Below are positions 43,175-51,818 of a stretch of DNA of 64,000 nt, one piece after another (within the stretch, counting starts at the first letter, position 1; every line of letters begins with the position of its first letter). Where the stretch lies: contig NZ_JBFAZX010000022.1 of NCBI RefSeq assembly GCF_040689395.1, positions 1 to 64,000 on the forward strand, read 5' to 3'. The position numbers and the translations under genes were made by a program. Below the pieces are notes generated by a model. That model was not told where the DNA came from. It saw only the letters and a list, made by a program, of their open reading frames with translations, and did no database searches. Origin of the DNA: Dactylosporangium sp040689395. Lineage in GTDB: Bacteria > Actinomycetota > Actinomycetes > Mycobacteriales > Micromonosporaceae.

Positions 43175-43641
43175 GTGGAAATGAGACCCTTCGGTATTTT
43201 TCGGTTCTTGGTACTGCAAAAGGGGGCGCGGTACGAAGCCGCGAACCTGCGTGCGGGCAGGCTGTACCCGGCTCCGTCCCTGTCGACGTGCGCCCGGTCG
43301 TGCGTGGTGCGTATTACGAGATGCCGCGATGTAGTCGATGCGGGTCCGCTGGGACCGAGGCTTGCGTTCCGGCTGCCCGCATGGCGTCGCGTCGGCTGGC
43401 CGGATGGGCCACGGATACGGCGGCCTTGCCGACCGGCGTGGCCACCGGTCTCAGCGCGCAGCGGGAAACGGCCGGCGGCGAAGCCGTGCGCGGGTTGCGC
43501 TCGCTCCTCGACTGGGCCATGTCCGCCTCTCAGTACGGCTCGATGTCGGGCATGCGCCCCACATACGACTCTTTCCGTAGTGAGCAACGAACCGCCCGGT
43601 CTGGGGACACGCCACGACAACCGGCGAATCGGGCACGGACC
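43175..43641. other. Long leader/intergenic region of the chaplin-like gene
   Basis: About 470 bases with no convincing gene. A minus-strand frame (43171-43620) and plus-strand frames translate to arginine-rich sequence without family features. The region should contain the promoter and a possibly long leader of the chaplin-like gene. AAGGGTC lies about nine bases before its ATG. Confidence 0.4.
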
Positions 43642-44535
43642 TCACAGGGGGAGCCGCGGCCCCGCCTTCAGCACCCCGGACGGCAGCTCCCGGCCGACGA
43701 TCTCCTGCGCCAGCCGCGCCACCGCGATGAGCGCCGTGAGGTCGATCCCGGTCTCGTATCCCATGTCGTGCAGCATGTGCACCACCTCCTCGGTGGCCAC
43801 GTTGCCGGTCGCCCCCGGCGCGTAGGGGCACCCGCCGAGCCCGCCGACGCTGGCGTCGAACTCGGTGATCCCCAGCCGCAGCGCGGTCAGGACGTTGGCG
43901 AGCGCGGTGCCGCGCGTGTTGTGGAAGTGCAGCAGCAGCGGCAGTTCCGGGTGCCGGTCGCGGACGCGCCCGACGACCTCCTCGACCCGCCGGGGCGTGC
44001 CCATGCCGGTGGTGTCGCCGAACGCGACCCGATCCGCGCCATCGGCCACCACGCGGTCGACGATCCCCGCCACCCGATCGGGTGCGATGTCGCCCTCGAA
44101 CGGGCAGCCGAAGCTGGTCGAAATGATCACCTCGGCGGTCGCACCGGCCCGGTGCAGCAGGTCGATGAGGCCGGCGATGTCGTCGAGCGACTCGCCGGTC
44201 GACCGGTTGACGTTGCGCCGGTTGTGCGTGTCGGAGGCGGACACGACGACCTCGATCTCGGTGAACCCGGCGGCCAGCGCCCGCTCGGCACCCTTGGTGT
44301 TGGGCACCAGGGCGCAGTAGCGCACGGCCGGGTCCTTGGCCGCGCGTTGCCAGACCTCGGCGGCGTCCGCCATCTGCGGGATCGCCTTCGGGTGCACGAA
44401 CGAGACCGCCTCGATCCGACGTACACCGGTCGCGGAGAGCGCGTCGAGGAGCCGAACCTTGGCGTCGACCGGCACCGGGTCCTCGTTCTGCAGGCCGTCG
44501 CGCGGCCCGACCTCGCGGATCGACACGAAGCTCAT
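43642..44535 (-). CDS. mvaB: Hydroxymethylglutaryl-CoA lyase
   Basis: The protein has 297 residues and is a DRE-TIM barrel enzyme: REVGPRDGLQNE at about 7-18, catalytic metal site HFHNTRG near 220, and the flexible loop GGLGGCPYAPGATGN with the active-site cysteine near 255. It splits HMG-CoA to acetoacetate and acetyl-CoA, the last step of leucine catabolism. Its ATG is one base from the biotin carboxylase stop, so the two are co-translated. Confidence 0.95.
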   Translation of the reverse strand: MSFVSIREVGPRDGLQNEDPVPVDAKVRLLDALSATGVRRIEAVSFVHPKAIPQMADAAEVWQRAAKDPAVRYCALVPNTKGAERALAAGFTEIEVVVSASDTHNRRNVNRSTGESLDDIAGLIDLLHRAGATAEVIISTSFGCPFEGDIAPDRVAGIVDRVVADGADRVAFGDTTGMGTPRRVEEVVGRVRDRHPELPLLLHFHNTRGTALANVLTALRLGITEFDASVGGLGGCPYAPGATGNVATEEVVHMLHDMGYETGIDLTALIAVARLAQEIVGRELPSGVLKAGPRLPL

Positions 44536-44536
44536 G

Positions 44537-45889
<1,353 letters not shown>

Positions 45890-45903
45890 TCGGACACCCC
45901 TCC

Positions 45904-45947
45904 TGTGGATAACTCTGTGGGTACGAATGCGGCGAGGCTGTGGATAA
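45904..45947. promoter_or_regulatory. Cluster of DnaA-box-like sites upstream of the biotin carboxylase gene
   Basis: TGTGGATAA occurs at 45904-45912 and 45939-45947, with TGTGGGTAC at 45916-45924, all in the same orientation. They lie 15-58 bases before the start at 45889. Confidence 0.5.
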
Positions 45948-45990
45948 ACCGGGCCGGGTCACCCGAATCACCCGGCATCATCCCGGAGGA

Positions 45991-46647
45991 TTACCCCTGC
46001 AGCGCCGAGAGTGTCGCGGCCCGCAGCAGCTCGGCCCGGCGCGTCCGGTCGACTTCGCCGCCCAGGAACGGGGTCGAGTTCATGAGACCGAACGCGGCGT
46101 GCGCCAGCACCCGGGCCTCGCCGTCGTTCAGCTCGCCGACCCGCAGCGACGTGAGCGTGCCAACCCACTCTTCCACGTAGAGCCGCTGGAGTCGGCGGAT
46201 CTGCCGGCGTGGCTCCTCGGGCAGCCGGTCGAGCTCGTGCAGGTGCAGCGCGATGACCGCCGGGTTTGCCAGCGCGAACTCCACATGGAAGTCAACGAGC
46301 GCGGCGAGCGCCGTCGCCGGGTCGCCGCCGGACTCGACGATGCGGGCCTGGCCGCCGGCCAGGAGCTGCTCGCTCACCGGGATGAGCGCCGCGACGAGCA
46401 TCGCCTCCTTGCCTGCGAAGTGGTGATACAGCGCCGGCCCGGTGACGCCGGCCGCCGCGCCGATATCGTCCATGGAGACACCGTGGTAGCCACGAGTGGC
46501 GAAGAGCCCGACGGCGATCTCGAGGATTTCCTCCCGTCGGGAGCGCCGCCGCGTCTGCTGGGCTGCCTGCTGACCAGCGGGCAGCCCAGCAGACGCGGCA
46601 CCACGGGACTGAGCGGGCGGTCGGGCGACTTGCCGTTCCAGCGTCAT
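45991..46647 (-). CDS. TetR family regulator of acyl-CoA catabolism
   Basis: The protein has 218 residues. After a ~35-residue Ala/Gln/Arg-rich extension comes the TetR helix-turn-helix (about 37-83: REEILEIAVGLFATRGYHGVSMDDIGAAAGVTGPALYHHFAGKE in part), then a ligand-binding helical domain. The last part resembles regulators of short acyl-CoA genes (KstR2/FadR-like). A TGAACG..CGTTCA dyad in front of it and in front of accD suggests it represses itself and the accD-acyl-CoA dehydrogenase operon. The N-terminal extension is coded by a 20-bp inverted repeat. Confidence 0.88.
   Translation of the reverse strand: MTLERQVARPPAQSRGAASAGLPAGQQAAQQTRRRSRREEILEIAVGLFATRGYHGVSMDDIGAAAGVTGPALYHHFAGKEAMLVAALIPVSEQLLAGGQARIVESGGDPATALAALVDFHVEFALANPAVIALHLHELDRLPEEPRRQIRRLQRLYVEEWVGTLTSLRVGELNDGEARVLAHAAFGLMNSTPFLGGEVDRTRRAELLRAATLSALQG
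46548..46599 (-). repeat. 20-bp perfect inverted repeat inside tetR
   Basis: GCCGCGTCTGCTGGGCTGCC at 46548-46567 is matched exactly by its complement at 46580-46599, with a 12-base loop that itself can form GCTG/CAGC. It encodes the non-conserved N-terminal extension of the TetR protein and would fold into a very stable hairpin near the start of its mRNA. Confidence 0.85.
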
Positions 46648-46679
46648 GGGGAAAGCCTAACCTCGTGTCAAGCAGAACA

Positions 46680-46695
46680 CTGAACGCTCGTTCAG
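46680..46695. promoter_or_regulatory. TetR operator upstream of tetR
   Basis: CTGAACG and CGTTCAG flank two bases, a perfect 7-bp dyad. It lies 32 bases before the tetR ATG and shares TGAACG..CGTTCA with the site upstream of accD. Confidence 0.7.
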
Positions 46696-46852
46696 TAAAT
46701 CACGCCCCATCATTGTGACAGCGCCTGAATCGCACACCAATCGGACCCCGCCGCGAGCGGGCCGGACGCGACCGCCCGACCGCTCGGTCACGTCCGGCCG
46801 CTCGGTCACGTCCGGCCGCTCGGTGCGCGGCCGTGGGGGCGGGGCGTGGCCC

Positions 46853-49645
46853 CTACTGACTCAGGTATTCGCCGCGGATGCGTTCGGCCTCGTCGGAGCG
46901 GCCCTGGGCCTCCAACGACTCCGCCAGCATCCACGCCGAGTTCTGCTCGATCCGCGAGCCCCGCGGTGCCGCGCCCAGCACCGAGCGCAGCCGGGGCTCC
47001 GCGCCGGCCGGGTCGCCCAGGCGCATGAGGGCCTCGGCATACAGGAAGTCGGCGTCGAGGGCGTCGCCGAGCGAGCCGATCGAGCGCAGCACCTCCCCCG
47101 CCCCCGCGCAACGGCGTGCGGCGTCGTCGAGCCGGTCGGCGCCGATGAAGACCCGGGCCGCGTCGCAGTCGAGCATGGCCCGCTGCCAGACCAGCCATGG
47201 CTCGGCGGCGTCGACGGTGCCGTCGAGCGAGCGCGACAGGACGTCGGCCTCCTCCAGCGCGGCGAGCGAGCCGCCCATGTCGCCGGCCCAGCGCAGCGCC
47301 AGGGCGCGCATCCGCCGCACGTACATCTCGGCCTGCACGACCCCCGCGGCCCGGAACGCCTCCGCCGCCGCGGCGAAGCGCTCCGCGGCCTGCGCATCCC
47401 GGTCGGCGTCGTAGAGCAGCTGCGCCGCCTCCTGCAGCATCCGGCCCCGCGTCGGCAGGTTGTCATACCCGTCGAGGTTGGTCGCGAGGGCATCGAGCAG
47501 CCCGAGCGCGAGGTCGGTCTCGCCCAGTTCCTGGTAGATCCGCGACAACATGTACCGCGTCTGGTCGGCCTGCTCCTGCGCCCCGGCCCGGTCGAGCACG
47601 TCGAGGGCGCTCTCCGCCGCCTCAGCCGCGTCGAGCGGCTGCCCGGCGTGGTGGTAGGCGGTGGCCAGGTCGTATCGCAACAGCGCCGCCGGCAGGTCCT
47701 CCCCCTGTGCGACATGATCGGCGACCGCCTCGACGAGATCGTCAATCGCGTCGGCAGGGCGGTCGGCGGCCAGCCGCGCCCGGGCCCGCCCGACCAGCGC
47801 CGACAGCCGGAACGACCGATCGGCGGCGAGAGCCAGGGCGGCGTCGAACGACGCGACCGCCTCGTCGAAGCGCTCGAGGTTGCCCAGTGCGTGCGCGCGG
47901 ATCAGCGAGGGGATGCCCGCCGAAGGCGGCGTGGTGCCGAGCGCCGCGTAGTGCTCCAGCGACTCGTCCGCGCTGGCCACGGCCCCTTCGTAGCGTTCGA
48001 GCACGAGCAGGCCGCGGGCACGGCGGGCGCTCAGCTCGGCGCGCAGCGACGGCCGCTCGGGCCGCTCGGCGATCGCCGCGTCGACGGCCGCGAGCGCCTC
48101 CTCCACGCGCTCGAGCCGAAGCAGCGCCGACTCCGCCCGCAGCCGCGCCTCCGCCCGCAGGTCGGCGTCGGCGCCTTCGTGCGCGACGATCCGCTCGATC
48201 AGCGTGACGAGGTCGGCGAGCATCGCCTCGTCCGCCTGGCGGGACAGCACCGCCCGGGACTGCGCGGCCAGCGCCTTCAGCTCCTCGCCGAGGGCCCGGT
48301 GGGCGGCGGCGACCTCGAGGAACAGCGCCTCGGCGGCCGGTCCCCCGTCGTCACGGATCGCGATGAGCCGGGCGCGCCCGTCGAGCCGACGCACGGCCAG
48401 CTCGGGCGGCGGCTGCGGGAGCAGCTCGTCGAAGCGCTCGAACGCGGCGGTCGCGGCGTCCACGCGGTGCTCGTCGTAGAGCTGCCAGGCCCGGTCGAGC
48501 AGCGCCGCCGGGTCGGTGGGCAGCTCTGGCTCCGCCGGGGCGGCGACGGCGGCCGGGGCCTCGGCGCGGCGGCGGGCGACGGCGCTCAGCGGGAGGTGCT
48601 CGACGAGCGGCCGCGCGCCGATGGTCGCCTCGATGCGGCCGGAGAGCGAGGAAGTGCCGTTGCGCTCGTCGAACTTCGCCGCCCAGTCGCGGGCACGTGC
48701 CGCGAGCCGGCCGCCCAGCTCGCCGGCCGTGGTGTCGCCGAGGGGCAGGCCCGGGTCGAGCCGGCCCAGCAGCAGCGCGGCGGAGGCCGAGAACCACATG
48801 TCGGCATGCGGGCTGGGCGACCGCTCGAGCCACGGCAGGTGCCGCTGGACGAGTTCGAGACCGCGAGTCTCGTTGCCGGTCCGCGCGCAGAACGCGATGT
48901 GCTCGCCGATGCTCTGCATGTCCGCGATGGTGCCGCGCAGCCGCCGGTACGCCTGCCGGTGCGCGTCCGCGGCCTCGCTCAGCCGCCCGGTGCGCGCATA
49001 CGGCACCATCAGCGAGGTCAGGATCGACTGCGGCTGTTCGACGCAGGTCAGCCGCCCGGCGAGGATGGGCTGGGCCATCTCGACCGCCTCCTCGTCGCGG
49101 CCGAGGCTGACCAGGTGGTCGACCTTCTGCCCCGGATCGCAGCCGGCGCAGTCGGAGTTCTGGTCGCGGGGCGCGGCGTTCCACTTGGCATACCAGTCCT
49201 CCGCCGCCGGGTCACCCAGGTGCGCGGCGACCTGGTAGCGGTATGCGTAGACCGCGTGCAGGCTGTGCCCGCCGGCCCGGAAGCGTCGCTCCATGTCGTC
49301 GAGGACGTCGTGGGTGCGCGCCAGCGGCACGGCCGGGAACTTCAGCAGCCCGTTGACCATGTATTTGAAGTGCCACAGCAGCGTGTGCTCGTCTTCGCGG
49401 TCGAAGCGCTCGGGGTGCGCGTCATACTCGGCCCGGCACCACGAGAAAGTGACGAACGACTTGGCCGGCTCGCCGCCGTGCACATAGGCGGTCGTCGCGA
49501 ACAGCCGCGAGGCGAGGCGCAGCTCGTCGTGCCCGCCAGCGTCGGCGTGCTGCATGACCTGCTCGACGAGCGCGATCTGGGCGCCGCCGTAGGGCATGTG
49601 GTAGGCCTCGCGGAGCAGCGACCACAGCTCTTCTTCACTCTTCAT
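46853..49645 (-). CDS. Large tetratricopeptide-repeat protein, partner of Hsp90-like protein
   Basis: The protein has 930 residues, nearly all alpha-helical. The N-terminal ~350 residues form a family-specific helical region with a CAGC motif (near 165-168). From about 380 to 925 there are many TPR-like helix pairs rich in Ala, Leu, Glu and Arg (for example LLDRAWQLYDEHRVDAATAAFERFDELL). No signal or membrane segment. Its ATG lies 11 bases inside the Hsp90-like gene's end, so both are co-translated. A role as an adaptor or client-binding partner of the Hsp90-like ATPase is inference. Confidence 0.8.
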   Translation of the reverse strand: MKSEEELWSLLREAYHMPYGGAQIALVEQVMQHADAGGHDELRLASRLFATTAYVHGGEPAKSFVTFSWCRAEYDAHPERFDREDEHTLLWHFKYMVNGLLKFPAVPLARTHDVLDDMERRFRAGGHSLHAVYAYRYQVAAHLGDPAAEDWYAKWNAAPRDQNSDCAGCDPGQKVDHLVSLGRDEEAVEMAQPILAGRLTCVEQPQSILTSLMVPYARTGRLSEAADAHRQAYRRLRGTIADMQSIGEHIAFCARTGNETRGLELVQRHLPWLERSPSPHADMWFSASAALLLGRLDPGLPLGDTTAGELGGRLAARARDWAAKFDERNGTSSLSGRIEATIGARPLVEHLPLSAVARRRAEAPAAVAAPAEPELPTDPAALLDRAWQLYDEHRVDAATAAFERFDELLPQPPPELAVRRLDGRARLIAIRDDGGPAAEALFLEVAAAHRALGEELKALAAQSRAVLSRQADEAMLADLVTLIERIVAHEGADADLRAEARLRAESALLRLERVEEALAAVDAAIAERPERPSLRAELSARRARGLLVLERYEGAVASADESLEHYAALGTTPPSAGIPSLIRAHALGNLERFDEAVASFDAALALAADRSFRLSALVGRARARLAADRPADAIDDLVEAVADHVAQGEDLPAALLRYDLATAYHHAGQPLDAAEAAESALDVLDRAGAQEQADQTRYMLSRIYQELGETDLALGLLDALATNLDGYDNLPTRGRMLQEAAQLLYDADRDAQAAERFAAAAEAFRAAGVVQAEMYVRRMRALALRWAGDMGGSLAALEEADVLSRSLDGTVDAAEPWLVWQRAMLDCDAARVFIGADRLDDAARRCAGAGEVLRSIGSLGDALDADFLYAEALMRLGDPAGAEPRLRSVLGAAPRGSRIEQNSAWMLAESLEAQGRSDEAERIRGEYLSQ

Positions 49646-51434
49646 GTCCGACCGCCTTGTTGAGCAGGCCCAGGAACGAGCCGTTGAGCAGCGCGGCGTC
49701 GGCCGGCCGCAGCGGATGGTGGCCGAGCAGCAGGGCCTGGCCGTAGAGCCCCTCGACCGCCAGGCGGACCAGGTCGGCGTCGGCGATCTCGCTGACCCGC
49801 CGCACGAGCGGGTTGCGATAGTTGAGCACGAGCTGGGAGCGGTCCTGCTCGTCGGTGCGGGCCAGCGCGTCGAGGACGTCGGCCCACACGTCGTCGACCC
49901 GCTCGCGGGTGGCCCGCAGCTCGGCGGCGAACGAGGCGGCGCGGCTGGTGAGATACATCGCCGGGACCGCGGCCGGGTCGTAGGAGCGCAGCACGACCTC
50001 GCAGCCGAGCCGGTCCAGCGCCCGCTGCGCCAACTGCAGGAACGGCCGCTTGGCCAGCTCCACCTCGGGCTCGAGGGCGTCGAAGGCGGTGCTGAGGTCG
50101 CCCGGCTCGACCCGCTCGATGAGCGCGCCCGGCTCGACCTGCGGCAGCCGCTCGATGATCTCGGTGTCGTAGATGTATCCGGCGTTGACCAGCGGCATCC
50201 CCTGTGCCGCGGCGACGGCGCCGATTTGGCGGAACTCGTCGAGCTGGGCCGAATAGCGCACCAGGCCGTGCTGCGCGCGGAAGTCGGCCAGCGTCATCCG
50301 GCCGGTGTTGGTCTCCATCGGCCACCAGCGCTCGACCAGCCGCAGCATCTCGTCGTCGTGCAACGCGAGCGCCTTGACGCCCAGGTGGTGCACGTCGAGG
50401 AACTCGCCGAGCCGGCGCGGATTGCGCCCGGCGAGGCTCATCAGCCAGCCCCGCAGCTGGTCGCCCAGCGCCTCGCGGGTGGACTCCAGCAACGAGTCCT
50501 CATAGAGCGCCTCGCGGCTGGCGGTCGGGCGCAGCTCGCCGGCGTCGATCACGCAGCGGGCGAAGAAGGCCCACGGCGGCAGCACCCCCTCGGCGCCCTC
50601 GGCGAGCAGCATCCGCTTGAGATACACCCGATGACCGGCCCGCGCCGCCGGGTTGGCGGGCGTCGGCAGCACGAACGCGACCCCGGTCAGCCCGGCCTCC
50701 GGCACCGACAGATCGATCACGTCGAAGGGGACGAACCCGAAGACCTCCCGGCAGTACTCCTGGAGGCGCTCCCGCCGCCCCGACCCGCCCGCCTGCCACG
50801 GTGGCCCCTCGCCGCTGACCGGCACGCCGGCGACCTCCACCCGGACCGGCAGCAGCGACCCGTAGAGCGAGGCGAGCTCGGCCACGGTCCGCCGCCGCAG
50901 CCAGTCCTCGGCGTCGCGGCGCGGCACGAGCGTGACCGTGGTGCCGACCTCGGCCCGCCGCAGGTCCTCGGTCTCGACGCTGTAGCGGCCGTCGGCGAAC
51001 CCGCGCCACAGCACCGCCGGGGCGCCCTCCGCGCGGGTCAGCACCCGGATCTCGTCGGCGACCAGGAAGCAGGAGAGCAGCCCGATGCCGAACTGACCGA
51101 GGAAGTCGTGCCGGGCGAAGCCGAGGTCGTCGCGCTTGGAGCTGCGCCCGATGGTGGCCAGGAACTGGTGCACCTGCTCCTCGGTGAGCCCGATGCCGGT
51201 GTCGAGGACTCGTAGGGTGCCGTCGCCGGTGACGTCCGGCGGCTCGATACGGATCACGGGGAGCGGCCCGGGACCGCCCGAGTCCGGGCCGGCCGGGCCC
51301 GCCGACCGGCGCGCGGTGATCGCATCGACGGCATTCTGTAGCAGCTCCCGGACATACACCCGGGGGCTCGCGTAGAGATGGTGGCTGAGCAGGTCGACGA
51401 CGCCGCGCAGATCCACTTGGAACGTCCGATCCAC
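49635..51434 (-). CDS. Hsp90 (HtpG)-family protein
   Basis: The protein has 599 residues with the GHKL ATPase motifs of Hsp90: VYVRELLQNAVDAITARR (about 27-44), LDTGIGLT (about 77-84), GQFGIGLLSCFLVADE (about 113-128) and GTTVTLV. Middle and C-terminal domains follow in reduced form: YLKRMLLAEGAEGVLPPWAFF and RPTASREALYED are conserved. It is shorter than E. coli HtpG and belongs to the actinobacterial subgroup that is paired with a TPR gene. Its targets are unknown. The pair is probably transcribed from the 51435-51818 region. Confidence 0.88.
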   Translation of the reverse strand: MDRTFQVDLRGVVDLLSHHLYASPRVYVRELLQNAVDAITARRSAGPAGPDSGGPGPLPVIRIEPPDVTGDGTLRVLDTGIGLTEEQVHQFLATIGRSSKRDDLGFARHDFLGQFGIGLLSCFLVADEIRVLTRAEGAPAVLWRGFADGRYSVETEDLRRAEVGTTVTLVPRRDAEDWLRRRTVAELASLYGSLLPVRVEVAGVPVSGEGPPWQAGGSGRRERLQEYCREVFGFVPFDVIDLSVPEAGLTGVAFVLPTPANPAARAGHRVYLKRMLLAEGAEGVLPPWAFFARCVIDAGELRPTASREALYEDSLLESTREALGDQLRGWLMSLAGRNPRRLGEFLDVHHLGVKALALHDDEMLRLVERWWPMETNTGRMTLADFRAQHGLVRYSAQLDEFRQIGAVAAAQGMPLVNAGYIYDTEIIERLPQVEPGALIERVEPGDLSTAFDALEPEVELAKRPFLQLAQRALDRLGCEVVLRSYDPAAVPAMYLTSRAASFAAELRATRERVDDVWADVLDALARTDEQDRSQLVLNYRNPLVRRVSEIADADLVRLAVEGLYGQALLLGHHPLRPADAALLNGSFLGLLNKAVGHEE

Positions 51435-51818
51435 GCGGGCACGCTACCGCGTGGGTCTGACATTTCCCGCCCCCGCGCCCCGGAGCAGGGCGTTTCGGCC
51501 GGGAGATCGACCAGGCCGTCCCGGCAGGGCATGGCCTCGACGCGCGCGATCGACGGCGGCGGCGATCGGCGCGGCCAACGTCGCAGCGGCGGAATTCCCC
51601 GTGAATGGATCGACGCCCGCGAACCGCTACCCGAATGGTTCCAGAGTCCCTGATCACAGTACGTGACCATTGGCCGATCGCGCAGGCGAATATCCCATAT
51701 TGACGAACACCTCGGCAAAAGAGCGGGTGATATCCTGTATGAGCTGCTGGTGTACATGGTCCAACCCGCCCCTCATCCGGCCGTATGAAGGTTTTTCGGC
51801 GCCGTCGGGGGTAACAAT
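51435..51818. other. Divergent promoter region
   Basis: About 380 bases between divergently transcribed Hsp90-like and glycosyltransferase genes. I see no gene. The stretch 51650-51790 is AT-richer and contains candidate promoters, but no element is clear enough to name. Confidence 0.4.

Noticed and set aside
43171..43620. 149-codon minus-strand frame upstream of the chaplin-like gene
   Set aside because: Arg-rich, no motif, overlaps the chaplin-like start region; better read as leader DNA.
41366..43825. Long plus-strand frame across the chaplin-like gene
   Set aside because: It is antisense to the repeats; the minus strand has a signal peptide and chaplin-like modules.
46715..49663. 982-codon plus-strand frame
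   Set aside because: Antisense shadow of the TPR gene; composition and lack of motifs argue against coding.
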